The position numbers were made by a program, and so were the translations under genes. 64,000 bases of DNA from Chrysoporthe austroafricana. Lineage: Eukaryota > Ascomycota > Sordariomycetes > Diaporthales > Cryphonectriaceae. Below the pieces are notes generated by a model. The model had not been told where the DNA came from. It saw only the letters and a program-made list of their open reading frames with translations, and did no database searches. Where the stretch lies: the NCBI GenBank assembly GCA_001051155.2, contig JYIP02000002.1, positions 813,583 to 877,582 of the forward strand, written 5' to 3'. Below are positions 43,074-54,994 of the stretch, one piece after another (position 1 is the stretch's first letter; each line of letters begins with the position of its first letter).

Positions 43074-44716
43074 ATGGCCAGCCACTTTGATCCACAGGCG
43101 TTCAAGGCCTGCTATGTCCAATTTCAAAGGGCGGATAGCGATCGTGAGATCCTCTTCAACCAGCTGCTGGAGGGCTACGATGCTTTGCACAAGGAGAACA
43201 TAAAGCTTCTGAAGCATCTAGAGAATGAGAAGGAGACCCGTATCATGTGGCAGAGCCATGCGAGAACCTTCAAGAAAGAGCTGGGCCAGTCGAACCTGAC
43301 ACCGGTAGGCCAATTCATCTACGTATCTACCCACGATCTCTGGCTAAAATCGCGCTGACCCATCACCAGGAACCTCACCCCTTTGTCGTCGTGATAATTG
43401 ACGGAGATGGTGCCAGATTCAGAGACGAGTTCTTCCAACGTGGCGAAACTGGTGGTGATTTTGCAGCCCAGCAACTCAAAAACCAGATAACGATTTTTCT
43501 CGAGGCCAAATATCCCGACATAAGCACTGACAGCTGGAGCATCATCGTCTACTTCTACGCAAATATGGATGGCCTTGCTAGGACCCTTGCATCCAGGGGC
43601 ATCCTATCTGGCTACCTCGAGCTCCAGAAATTTAGCTCTGGCTTCGGTCGTGCCAACAGCCTTTTCTCCTTTGTTGATGTTGGCTACGGCAAAGACAAGG
43701 CTGACCATAAGTGTCGAGAGATGCTCAAGATTATGCTACATACCTCTTCCTGCCGACATGTCTTCTTCGGGCCTTGTCACGATGACGGATATCTAAGCCT
43801 GCTAGAAGGGTACAAGCACGATGACAACATCAGAGAGAGGCTCACTCTGGTTTCTACTAAGCACCATGCGCCAGATTTCGTTGATCTGAACTTTGAGATA
43901 ACCAGTTTTCCAACCATCTTCGAGTCTGAGCCTTTCAATAACTTCAACTACTCTCCGCCTATGGGTCTGGACATTGGCATTCAGCCGTTCCCACCTGCTC
44001 AGATACCCCTGCCTGGCTTTCCTACATCTAGGTCAGTCGGCGACTTCTCCGAAGTCACTGGTAGCTCGTCTATTTCACCCACCGCTGCCTCTCCATCCTC
44101 ATCTGTCGGAAACAAATCTCTGCCGCCACCGTCATCCACTTGGGCAGTTGTCTCCAAGATGGTCAATGGTTCAGTTATTGACCTTTACCGCATGAAGACT
44201 CCTGCCCGGAAGCTTAAATACATCCTGTTGAATGCGTCCAATCAACGTGTTGATGAGAGGCTCCCTCCTGCCGACATTCTTTCTATGAGGTCGATCGATA
44301 TCAAGACTCGCGCTCGGGGTCGCAACTTTTGCAACCCGTATCACATTGCCGGTGTTTGCGATAAAGGCAACAATTGCGTTCACCAGCATGACGTGAGCCC
44401 GAAGCTCACGCCTTCAGAGAAACTTGCCCTCCGCCACAAGAGCCGTCAGATCGTCTGTGTTGATGGTCAGTGGTGCAAGCGCCCCGATTGTCTGCGTGGA
44501 CACCACTGCAAGAACATCTACAATGACCAGCCCTGTGCTTGGGGCCTTAAATGCTTCTTCAAGGATACTCACGATGCAGACTTGGTATGTCTCCTTACGC
44601 ACAATCTCATGTTGATAACTTATGACTAATTTTTTTCAAAGAAACCGACCTTGAAGGTATTTGAGGATGGAACTCGAGAGGACCTCACCCTTCAGCAGAG
44701 GCCTAACGGCCGCTGA
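43074..44716 (+). CDS. CCCH zinc-finger protein with NYN-like N-terminal domain, 506 aa, 3 exons
   Basis: Exons 43074-43304, 43370-44584 and 44642-44716. Start ATG has the context aacATGG. Residues about 20-70 form a coiled coil (ALHKENIKLLKHLENEKE). Next comes PFVVVIIDGDGARFRDEFF...SWSIIVYFYAN, a Rossmann-like DUF2439/NYN-type domain found in many fungal CCCH proteins, which may be a ribonuclease-like fold. A Ser/Pro-rich linker follows (about 290-340). The zinc finger FCNPYHIAGVCDKGNNCVHQH fits C-x8-C-x5-C-x3-H exactly. A second Cys/His cluster (CKRPDCLRGHHC...CAWGLKCFF) follows. RNA binding is likely; the target is unknown. The last exon adds only 24 residues. Confidence 0.87.
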
Positions 44717-44801
44717 ACGACGACGCTGGTGAGAAAATGACACCTTCAGATGTCATGATACTCACTGAGAACAGATCAAGGTGTTGGTTGTTTGCTTATT
44801 T

Positions 44802-44813
44802 GGGGGGGGGGGG
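44802..44813 (+). repeat. Homopolymer G12
   Basis: Twelve consecutive G residues, second such tract in the window. Confidence 0.9.
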
Positions 44814-46041
44814 ACTGCACACGGACATGATCTGAGATTATACTCTCGTCGATGAGGTATTAGTTGCCGGGTAGCAATACTTTCCCGAAGATCCTGGCAG
44901 GAGACTCTGTAAGTAGACCTAGTTCTGCAACGACACTTATAATTGCATTGTCATTGTCGGAAGTATGATTAGCATCTACACAAATATTTATTCAGGTCGT
45001 GATGATGCAGATGCTTCTCCCGAGCTATTCTTCAATACTATGGTACCTATCCGGAAGAATTACCCACGGTCTGCCCACAATGCTCTATACCTGTTCAAGC
45101 TGAGCTTGACTCGTCGTTGGCTAGGATCAGACACCCTGCATACCCCAGCGTGAGGGTGCCCTCGGTTCTCGACTTCACCGTCCTCAGGTACCGGCCCAAG
45201 GCACCTTACATAACGGGCGACTTCTTCCTCGCACTCTTACGATTACTCTTCTAATGTGTACATACCTCAAAGCTTGACTTTGTAAGACAATGATGATACT
45301 CAGCACCTATCATGCATCCTGACTAGACTTGGCGCTGGTGATCAAGGCTGTGTCCACGGATAATGTCCACGGACCATGTCCCACCGCGAGTCGTAATAGT
45401 GTGATGTTTCATGGAGCTCAGATGCGCCACCGGCCGCTACGGTGAGTCCAGAATTTCCGTCAATCATGCGCGGCTGGATGCACTGAGGGGCAGCGCTATA
45501 ATTGTGGACCTATAATTTTGTTCTACACATGGTATAGTTCGAGTTGAGGTCTAACTTGTAACCCTCAGCCAAGGCCTTGGCGGACGCGGCTCTCATTTAG
45601 ACGCGACCTCTCTCCCTCCTATCGGAGTTTTCACAGAGTGCAGTCTTTAAGTCCTGAAGGTATCTGACTTACTTGTGTCTTTGACGAAGCCCCTCCCCTC
45701 TCCCACCCAAAGACGCAGGCAAGGGCCGGCCCACCACGTGCCCCTCGGATTTGACGACCAGACGAACGGTGGGCGTTTGTGGGTTTGTGTACGTCCATAC
45801 TTATCCACAAACAATCTAGGCCATTTTAGGAAGCGACGACCGTGAAGATGGTGATCCGGCACCTACCGAATGCCTGATCCTTAAATTTCGTGCCTCTGCG
45901 GACACGCTCCACTTGTAGGATGAGGCTAAGAAGGGCCTCGATCGACTCTCCTACTCCTTGTTTGGATTACGGTGCTCGCTTAGAATACACAAGCTTAAAA
46001 ACCCCTGAACATACCTTGGCAGTCACGAGGCTGGCCGGACC

Positions 46042-46047
46042 CCGGAG
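46042..46047 (+). promoter_or_regulatory. CreA-like site CCGGAG
   Basis: Fits SYGGRG, the site of the carbon-catabolite repressor CreA; 208 bases upstream of the pectin lyase ATG and upstream of its TATA box. Confidence 0.3.
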
Positions 46048-46072
46048 AAATACCTGAGGGGGAGAATTCATT

Positions 46073-46078
46073 GTGGGG
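46073..46078 (+). promoter_or_regulatory. CreA-like site GTGGGG
   Basis: Second SYGGRG match, 31 bases from the first and about 25 bases upstream of the TATA box. A closely spaced pair is the arrangement that is functional in several fungal promoters. Confidence 0.35.
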
Positions 46079-46101
46079 GCAGACAGAACTCGATGAATAA
46101 G

Positions 46102-46112
46102 TATATATAAAG
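46102..46112 (+). promoter_or_regulatory. TATA box of pectin lyase gene
   Basis: TATATATAAAG about 145 bases upstream of the ATG, a good TATA match at a plausible distance for a strongly inducible secreted enzyme. Confidence 0.55.
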
Positions 46113-46254
46113 GTTGGCAGACACGATCGTGTACTACATGAGATGGCTCGCCCTACAGTCATTCCTTACCTCGGACTCTCCCGTAGTCCTTCTTTCATTC
46201 GCTGCATTATAGATCCATAATTTGTTTTACAGGAGGTGTGTATATTCGAGCACT

Positions 46255-47670
46255 ATGAAGATCAACGTCGCACTCTTCCTCGCGGGACTTGCTCGCGTGG
46301 TCCTGGCAGATGGTGTCACAGGTAAGCCCGCGAGATCTCCCCATCCGGTCCGAGGTCTCCAGCTCTGACTGACTCTTGTCACCCGCAGGATCTGCGGAAG
46401 GCTTTGCTAAGGGTGTCACCGGTGGCGGCAGCGCGACACCCGTTTACCCCACAACCACCGCGGAGCTTGTCAGCTACCTCGGGGACAGCGTGGCACGCGT
46501 CATCGTCATCGAGGGCACCTTCGACTTCACCGGCACCGAGGGGACCACCACGTCCACGGGTTGCGCCCCCTGGGGAACAGCCTCCGCATGCCAGGTTGCT
46601 ATCGACCAGAACAGCTGGTGCGAGAACTACGAGCCCAGCGCACCCAAGGTTTCGGTTAGCTACGACAATGCCGGCGTGCTAGGCATCACGGTCAACAACA
46701 ACAAGTCCCTTGTTGGCAAGAGTGGTGCTACGATCAAGGGCAAGGGTATTCGCATGGTTGGTGTGTCGAACGTTATTATCCAGAATGTCGCATTCACCGA
46801 CATCAACCCCAAGTACGTCTGGGGTGGTGATGCTATCACCCTGGACGGCACTGACATGATCTGGATCGACCACGTTACCGTGAGTTCCCTGCTGAATTCT
46901 CTCAATGGGCTTTATGATCGACGTGAACATTACGAACCCGCATTAATCTGTGGCTTTGAGATCTCCGAGCCTAGATAGATGCAACACTGCTTGCGATAGT
47001 GTGGATATAATACTAACGTAGACGACACAGACCTCTCAGATCGGCCGCCAGCACCTCGTCCTCGGAACTTCGGCATCTGAGCGTGTGACGATTTCCAACT
47101 GTTACTTTGACGGTGCGGCGACTTACTCGGCAACTTGCGATGGCTACCACTACTGGGGACAGTATTTCGATGGCTCTTCTGTACGTTGTGATTGACTCCG
47201 CCGTCGTCGTACCGCCCGCTGACTGTTTGCAGGATCTGGTCACCTTCAAGAACAACTACATCTACCACTTTAGCGGCCGCTCCCCCAAGGTCGCTGGTAA
47301 CACCCTCCTCCACGCCGTGAACAACTACTGGTACGATTACTCATCGACCGGCCACGCGTTTGAGGTCGGCTCGGGAGCCATGGTTCTGGCCGAGGGCAAC
47401 GTGTTCCAGAATGTCCCCGTCGAGGTCGACACCGAGAGCGGCATGTTCGCGGGTCAGATGTTCTCAGTGCCATCCACCGCCTACGCCACAAGCTGCGCGG
47501 CCTCCCTTGGCCGTAACTGCCAGGTCAACATCTTTGGCTCGAGCGGTACTATCAGCTATACCACCACCTCTTTCCTGACCAACTTCGCGGGCAAGAACAT
47601 CGCCGCGGCTGCTGCGGCCACCAGTGCGATGGAGTCGACCATTCCTGCCAACGCTGGCAACGTGCTGTAA
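46255..47670 (+). CDS. Secreted pectin lyase, polysaccharide lyase family 1, 381 aa, 4 exons
   Basis: Exons 46255-46321, 46389-46879, 47031-47180 and 47233-47670; introns of 67, 151 and 52 bp. Cleaves methyl-esterified homogalacturonan by beta-elimination outside the cell. Signal peptide of about 18 residues ([18 protein letters not shown]), then [16 protein letters not shown], the usual mature N terminus of fungal pectin lyases. PL1 beta-helix motifs: [20 protein letters not shown], the disulfide-rich [17 protein letters not shown], and [22 protein letters not shown], where Arg252 corresponds to the catalytic Arg. Absence of the calcium-binding Asp cluster of pectate lyases and the Trp/Tyr-rich cleft favour pectin lyase (EC 4.2.2.10). 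Ends about 175 bases from the convergent permease gene. Confidence 0.94.
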
Positions 47671-47845
47671 GCATGTAGCCTGACCAGGCAGCCTCTTATC
47701 AGACCCATTTTGTTTCACTGTAGCATATCTTGGAGCGCCCGCGGCGTGTCTATTCAGGTAGACTTGTAGATAATGATAAAGCCTCTCCAATTAACACATT
47801 GTGTGCTTGGACTTTCACATACCACGTATGCGTTTATACAACTTA

Positions 47846-49571
47846 TTATAAGTTCCTCAGTAATTTCTTCCACCATGGTTGACGGAAGCTTGGCAGACCG
47901 CCATCTGCAAGCTCTTTTGCTTCTTCCAGATCCCGTCTCCTGCCAGACTGCAGGTCAATCTCCTGGAGTCGCCAGAATCTAGTTCTGAAGATGACCTTAT
48001 AAAAGAGATAGATGATTGGGAATAGAGGCAGAAGAATATACGCGTCCACAAAGCCACCAGCATCAAATGGGCTGAAGTTAGTCCATCCCTGGACGAGGGC
48101 CAGAAAGATATTAGCCCCCAGACCGAAGTATGCGCTCCACGGATAAAATTTGGATATGAACGGGAGGTCGGCGGGCGTGTAACCCTGGGCCTTCCAAGCC
48201 TGTCGGAAGCGGATGTGGATGAAGCTGATGCCCCCCCAGACGAGGAACGTCGAGACTCCGGAGAGGTTGACGATATACTCATAGGCCTGGCCTGCTCCAG
48301 TGGATATGTTCATCATACTTAAGGCCCCACAGAGATTGGTGAAGACGATGGCCGGAATGGGCACGCCCCGTTTGTCCGTCCAGCCAAGTATTTTCGGGGC
48401 CTTTCCGTCCTGTCCCATGAACAATAAGGTCCGGGCGCCGATATAGATACTGCTGTTGACGGCCGACAAACAGGTCACGAGAATGAAGGCGTTGATGAGA
48501 TGGACTCCTGCCTCCCACCCTGCGTTCTGGATGGCGATCGTCATCGGGCTCTGGAGGGCCTTACTGCTGGCAGATACCAAACCCTCCGCGTTTGACGGAC
48601 ACGTGAGACCAAAGAAGAAGGCTGACCCCATGTAGATGAATATGATGCGCCAGAACACCTGTCGGATAGCTCGAGGTACCGCGACGCCGGGGTTCTTCGT
48701 CTCCGTTGCAGCGACGGCGATGGACTCGACTCCCGCATAGAAGGTGCTGCAGAAGACGAAGACCGTGGCAACACCTCGGAAGCCCGTGGCGAACGCGCCC
48801 GGGTCGTGCCAGTACTTGAAGCCGATGCCCGGGACGCCGCGGATTCCGCCGGCTGCGTAGATGATGGAGAAGATGAAGAATGCAACAAGACCGCCCAACT
48901 TGAGCAGCGCGAGCCAAAATTCTGCCTCGCCAAAGGCCTCGACACCCAGCAGTTGGAATCCAAGGAATGTGAACTATAGATAGATTAGCCGGCATAGCCT
49001 GGGTCGCCCGGCAAAGAGTTTCATTTCGCTGGGGCGCAGAGTGTTACAAACTCACCCATAAGATGAGGAAATAGCCCCACAACGGTACCTTGTCGCTCCA
49101 GAAAACGAGAATACTGCATATGGTGTTATACTCGTTGGCGAGCACGGCAAACCATATGATGAAGTAATTCCAGCCCACGGCCACGCCCAGCGCCTTGTCC
49201 ACGAAGCGATCTGCAAGTCCGGTGAACGCACCGCCCGACGGATAGAGGGTGGTCAGCTCGCCCAGGCTCTGCATGATGCTGAACGCCACAAGGCCGATGA
49301 CGCCGAAGCCGATGAGCAGCGAGGCCGGTCCACCGCTGGACAGCGCGCCGCCGCTCCCCACGAGCAGGCCTGGGCCGATGATTCCCGCGAGCGCCATCAT
49401 GGACAGGTGCCGGGTCTTGAGTCCTCGCTTCACACCGCTGCTGGGGTCGATGGCGCGGAAGTCGCCCTGAGCCTCTTCCGAGTGTGCGGATGCACCGCTT
49501 CCATGGTGTTGATCTTCATTGTCCGAGGCGGGGGCGAGAATGTCTTTGTCGGGGGCGCGATAGCTAGACAT
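47846..49571 (-). CDS. Amino-acid permease, YAT/APC family, 547 aa, 2 exons
   Basis: Exons 49571-49056 and 48973-47846 with an 82 bp intron (GTGAGT...TATAG), phase 0. Proton-coupled plasma-membrane amino-acid uptake. A polar cytosolic N terminus leads into the first helix region HLSMMALAGIIGPGLLVGSGGALSSGGP, the conserved substrate-binding GxGLxxGSG motif of yeast amino-acid transporters. Then SLGELTTLYPSGGAF in TM3, EFWLALLKL before TM5, FYAGVESIAVAATETKNP in TM6, and SAVNSSIYIGARTLLFMGQDGKAPK in TM8. About 12 membrane helices. The cytosolic C-terminal tail is basic and ends in WWKKLLRNL. Substrate range not predictable; broad-specificity INDA1/GAP1-like transporters are the nearest group by pattern. 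Confidence 0.93.
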
Positions 49572-50335
49572 CGTGCAGTCTAGCCTATCGAGATTCCTGC
49601 ATACGCCGTCCTCTTACGGCTGGAGGGTCTATAATGAAAGGAGCAGAAGACAAAACTTAGAATCAATGGGTGACGCTTACGATAAACTCAATATACGGCG
49701 GATGTTTTCTGATCTTAGAGACAAATTTTCGCAGAATGATGCGCGGGTAAGGTTGCCCTGCAGATCTGCGCTAAGGCATGCTGTGATGATATTTAGAACA
49801 GGCCGCATCTGGTGGAGGAGAAAAACTGGGGTGGCGTGAATTGCTCGAAGACCAGCCGCGATGGCGTTATCACGCTAAGCGTCTGCATGACTGCATAGCA
49901 ACCAAGGCTAAGGAATTACATTAGGAAACCTCAACATAATATTGTATGTGTCCCTCGAGTAGAAAATCCTTGTCCAGCGTCGATTTAAGAGTAGACTTGT
50001 TATTTATATGCCCTAAACAGCAGTCGCAGGATTGGCATAGTATTTGTCAAACAACCCCCCCCCGGGGCCCGGTTCCATAGTAAAGAAGCTTGCAACGGCA
50101 AAGAATATATCAAGTTGTTGATCGACTTACTTGAATATATACACCAAAAAACGACCGCCTATCATCTCACTCCACTTCAATAGTAAGACTTGCAAATGTA
50201 CCACTTTACCCCGAAGTATATACAGGAAAGTCAAAGTATAAAGTCATGAGCGGACCTCAGACTATTTGCGCATCAAGTAAGAATAAAAGAAATGTGAGAA
50301 GACCACAGTTGGAGTAAAATCCCACCTTTCTGTAC
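49572..50335. other. Intergenic with C9G4C3 tract
   Basis: About 760 bases between the permease start and the chitinase 3' end. Contains CCCCCCCCC-GGGG-CCC at 50055-50070. A short + strand frame at 49665-49839 (YDKLNIRRMFSDLRDKF...) has no recognised homology. Otherwise nothing. Confidence 0.5.
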
Positions 50336-51963
50336 TTATTCGCACTGGCACCACCATTCGCTGAGGCATTCACAGGAATACGGGCTGGCACAGGTGGTTG
50401 ATCCCGTGTACCCATTGCCACCGCACTGTCCCCATTCCGCCACAGGAGTGCCCGTGCCAGTGGCAGTAGCAGTCGTACTTACCGTGGTAGTCGCTCCCGA
50501 CGTTGTAGTGCTAGTAATGAGAGTTGTCGTCGTGGCAGACGTAGTTGCAGCCGTTGTTGTAGCCGTAGCTGTAGTCGTAGCTGTGGCCCCAGCTGCAAGA
50601 TCCGACACAACTTCATCCAGGAATCCAGAATTCTCATAGAGCTGGCTCATATCCCACATCATGATACCACCGAAGCTTGAGTATGCCTCGCTGTACTCAA
50701 TCGCTCCCGCCAGAGTGGTTCCCGTGGTGTATCCAGAGCCCGCTGCGCCGCTGGCCGCCGGGATACCCAGCAGGAGTTTGACATCAGGGTTTGCGCTAAC
50801 GCTCTGAGCCCAGGTGTCCCACGTAGAATAGTCGAAGTATGTCTGAGTGGAATCACCTACGACGAAGGTGTTTACTCCGCAGCTAGTCACGGTGATTACC
50901 TGTTAGTAAGCTTGGGCAACTCGGCTGTTGAGAGGGGATGGTGCATTTGAGGCGCGCTATGATACCTGGAACGGGGCTCATAGAATTTCACAAGAGCCTC
51001 GAGCGTATGGAAGACGTACTAATTATTGTAGAATTGTATCATGATCCAGTCAAAGCTTATTGTCCCGTCTAGCATGTCGTTGTCGGCCACGTCCGGGTAG
51101 GGACACTGCGGTGCGGCGCTGAGATAATATTGCTTATCACCCGCATCAGTGGCTGCGGTCATGAGCGATCTCAGCTCGGCAGCAAACGGTGCCATGTTCT
51201 CTGTGGTAGACTCAAAGTCGAAATCGAAGCCATCGACGACCGCATCGCCAAATGGTCTGTCGACACTGCTGTTAGACTGCACAGGACCAAACATGGCCCA
51301 GATAGTCTGCGCAGCCGCCTCGGCGTCGGCAGAAGAAGTGAAGCCGCCTTCGGTGTACGTTGAACCGCCGATCGAGAGCGTGATAGTCTTATTGTACGTT
51401 GACTGACATTCCTCGATGTCGGCCCTGAGAAGACGTGTCAGTCTCTGCGCTGCATCACCTACAACACTACACTTACTCGATCTGTGGACAATCCAGAAGC
51501 TCTGAATCGTCGGAGAAAGCGGTACAATTATTGCCGGCATTTGCAAAGTTGACGACAGGTGTCGTAATCTCATCCAAAAACGCAAGCGGAATGATCTGAA
51601 CTGGTCAGAATGGCTCTTTGAACAGTATTATTTGGCGTCTAAACGCTTACATTAATGTCGGTATCTAAGATCTGTCAGTAAAAGTGTTCATAGTACCAAT
51701 CGAAAGGACCTTGTATACTCACTGGAGCAGTAGTAGGACAGTCGCTGCTGCGAGTCATCTTGACCGTAAGAGTTTTGGCCTAAAAGTATAGGCGTGATCA
51801 GCATATACAGAACCGTAAGGTTTGAGACAGAGTAACATAGAATCCTACCCCAGTAGACAGCAATGTTTGTCTTGGATGAAGGGTCGAACCCTGCTCTTGC
51901 TAGAGGCAAGGTGATAGCGACAACTACTGCCGCGAGCTTCAAGAGAGCTTGTGAGCCAGCCAT
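50336..51963 (-). CDS. Secreted GH18 class III chitinase with C-terminal CBM1, 418 aa, 6 exons
   Basis: Exons 51963-51849, 51779-51723, 51664-51651, 51595-51477, 51424-51020 and 50882-50336. The third exon is only 14 bases and encodes part of YYCSNTDIN. Signal peptide about 1-24 ending ARA. GH18 TIM barrel with substrate strand SIGG and catalytic DGFDFDFE (residues 166-173, acid Glu173), QFYNNYCGVN and a final MMWDMS strand; endochitinase activity expected on cell-wall chitin. A ~50-residue Thr/Ala-rich, probably O-glycosylated linker leads to [16 protein letters not shown]...[12 protein letters not shown], a CBM1 with the usual aromatic binding residues but six Cys instead of four. Class III (plant/fungal ChiIII type) by motif spacing. 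A TATA-like ATTATAAG lies about 150 bases upstream. Confidence 0.93.
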
Positions 51964-54900
51964 TATGAAGTCTCGGGAGGCTAGGGAGACACCAGATGCT
52001 TTCAGAACGAAGTTGCGAAGGAGGTGTAGCTCAGGACTGAGAGGAGCTTGAAGAGGAGAGTGGCAAGAGGAGATCAACCTCTAATTGCGTCGGAATCACA
52101 ACTACACTTATAATTAAGGGCATTTTAGGAGCCAAGGGTTCTACTTTGCGAGTCGCCTACAACCACGAGGCTATGCCTGGGTCATTGCCGATTACCCTTT
52201 AGTTGTTACATTCCATCTCGTGGCACCTTCCTCTCCCTTGCCATCATCCTGTACCTCTGCGAGGGCCCACACCTTCACCTGTCTGTGATAAGCCGATGAC
52301 ATGGGGACCGGCCTGTCAGGAAAAGACCCAAGGCTTCACGAGGAGGGGTTGTGCGTCAGTAATGGATCTATGAGGGTGCCCGGAAGCTACGTTCAAATCT
52401 CAAGATACCCGAACCGGGCATTAATCCAGCCAGACACTGCGCTTGCATTTCCAAGGTCTAGAAAAGGGAGTAGCACATGGATGATGTAACGACAGATGTG
52501 TGACTTGAATTATGATTATCTTTCTATAATCAATCTACCACGTGGTATCATCGGCGGTTGGCAGTCCGAAAAGGGCCCATCTCGTGGCATCCTTCCTGAT
52601 CGCTCCAGCTATCTTGGCCCTGACTGCTGCGTTCGTCTGATTTCGCCAGTGCATGAAACGACGCGTAAACATTTTGTCGGCTGGCTCCCATACCCACCCA
52701 GCATATCGGGTTTGATTGCAACGCTCCCTTACCCACGCGCGCGAGGCCTACCCCGATGACGGCTGCATGTCTCAACCAAGGATCGATCAGCTGTGCCATA
52801 GCTCACGTGCAGGGTCTAGCCCACATAAACTGCCGTTCCCCTGACTTTAAGACGCCCATTCGGTTGCTACCGCGCTGACGACGACCCCTTGCATGCATGG
52901 CTTCCCCATTCGGTCAAGTTCTAGCATTTTTCCACAAGCCTCATGGGCTAAATAGGCTCCCTTGCTGCTAAACAGTAACCTTAAAGTCTTATGAGCCTGA
53001 AAATCTGACATTTCTTACATGTGACTTCCTCGACACCCCTACAGGAGAAGTTGACACGGTAGAAGATAAATACATATGAGTCGGTCACCTGCCACACATC
53101 GCAGCCATCCCGATAAAATTGTCCACGCGATTGCGACGTCTAAAGTCCTCAGCCACACTCATTGCAATCTCATAAATCGGCGGCTTCCGCGGAGGTTTGA
53201 CAGCCTAGTTTGTCCTCTACACCATCACCAGACCCTCCAAGCTGACACTGCAAAGAAGCTTCCTCTGTTAGTGAGTCTTGATGCCGATTTTTCTTCATCG
53301 CTCTGGCCCAATCACGAAACTGCCAACCGAGATCCATTTCTCCGGCTCCCACACCTGAGATTTGCCCAGAAGACCTAGATAGGTCGGCAACCTGCCAAGT
53401 CCTTCTCGGCGTGTAACGTAACGTTGCTTCTCAGCCGTTGCTATGCCACTGTTAACGATGACACTCTCCACGCAGGCGGATGAGCAATCACAGACATCTC
53501 TGAGGAGAGCTATCTCGATACTCTGCGGTCGTCAGTAATAGCCCAATGCAACTTCTCAATAATCTCGGCATGCTGGACGGTCCGGGCTCCCTGAAGTGAG
53601 ATGTTTGAGCAGATGCGACGCCGACGAGCGACAAACAATTCCACGCAGGCGGAGGCGAGAGCCTTTTTGGGATCCATCTTCCGGGCACGGAGTAACCATT
53701 AACTGCCGAGTATCCGAGCATCTCTTCCTCAAGATCTTCAAATCTCAAGTGCGAGTGCTGTTTGATGGTGGTAGCGACCGTTTTCGACTGAACTAGGCGG
53801 GAAAAGGCTAGATGAAATCTTCTTTGCTAAACCACAACTTACGCTGCCTTGATGAAATTTTGGCTCTGCTGCGAGCCGACACTAGTGTAAAATAGATCAT
53901 TGAGAGTCTCAGAGAAAAGAGCAAAACAGTCCGTAGGCTACAAGGTAGGGAAGACAAGCTGAGCGTGAAGTCCAAAGGAGATATACATAACGCAAGGATT
54001 GCTTGTCATATGTTCTGAACGAAGGACTTCATCATAGAACATTCTTGGGTCTCTGACCCTCGGTCTAAGACTATCGAGATCACTTCTCGTTAATCTGGTT
54101 CTGGGAGCCTGCTCAAGGGCGACATTGGCCATCAACAGGCAAATGGCACCGACCTTTTAACGTAGTGCATTCGAAAGTCTATTTGAAGTTACGACAGCCT
54201 AATTGTTGATTTGCCATCCAAGAGGAATTAGCTCGAAGTGACAAATTGCAGTTTTTTTTGGACTGTCTTCATGATGGCTCGAATGATGCCTACAGGGCTT
54301 GAATGGTAGCCAAGACATCATTGATATATCCCATTATTTTACAAATGAGAGTACCTATGTAGATATAGCATTATACGTTGCGGCTATCAATATTGAGAAA
54401 CAAAAACAAGTAGCGGGTACTATCATGGCCAATGGAAATATAAGCAGAGAGGATTATTGATTCTTGACCTCGAATTCCATAGTGAAACGCTCTTTGTCTA
54501 TTAACTACGGCTCTCATTTGGCTGCCGCTTTTTAGTACGTACCATTATGCGTTCGATCGTAGAGATAGAAGGCTCCGATTCGATCACCTCCCTCTTGCGC
54601 ATCCCTGAAACCCTTTCCAGATCATGCACCGTGTCGGTAGACTCAACGTTCTGTCATCATGGAATCCGGAAACAGAAGCCCTAAAGTCGAGGACTTATCT
54701 TAATATTGTCTTTGAGCGTGTCTATTCTGCTATCTGGAAATCCGCTAATTATACCAAATCAACTGAGTTCAACAACTCAAACGTTGACGATGGTGAGCCT
54801 AACCATGGGCAGTCATGACAAGCTTCGTCAAAGACGTTTCCAAGATCATCCAGTGACTTATTGACACGGCTCAGGTGTCCAAGAACAAGAAAGTGAGCAC

Positions 54901-54994
54901 TCGTACGCGGATTTCGCTTTCGACTCCGGTATCACGATCAGCTTGATAGACCTCTAACACTTCAGTATAGGTTACCCCCCGCTCCCCCACCCAA
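51964..54994. other. Long gene-poor region
   Basis: About 3 kb upstream of the chitinase without a convincing gene on either strand. Only short frames (60-100 codons) with no recognisable motifs. The right end, near 54980, carries an A11 tract just before the oxidase relic. Confidence 0.5.

Larger units (their letters stand above)
44717..46254. other. Intergenic with G12 tract and pectin lyase promoter
   Basis: About 1.5 kb between same-strand genes. Contains a G12 run at 44802-44813 and, in the last 250 bases, the pectin lyase promoter elements listed separately. No gene seen. Confidence 0.55.

Noticed and set aside
43247..44629. 460-codon ORF of the CCCH gene read through the first intron
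   Set aside because: Its first ~40 residues come from a wrong frame and the intron; splicing gives the coiled-coil N terminus and a better ATG.
49573..49839. + strand ORF of 88 codons upstream of the permease
   Set aside because: No recognisable homology, lies in the divergent leader of the permease gene, and has no good start context.
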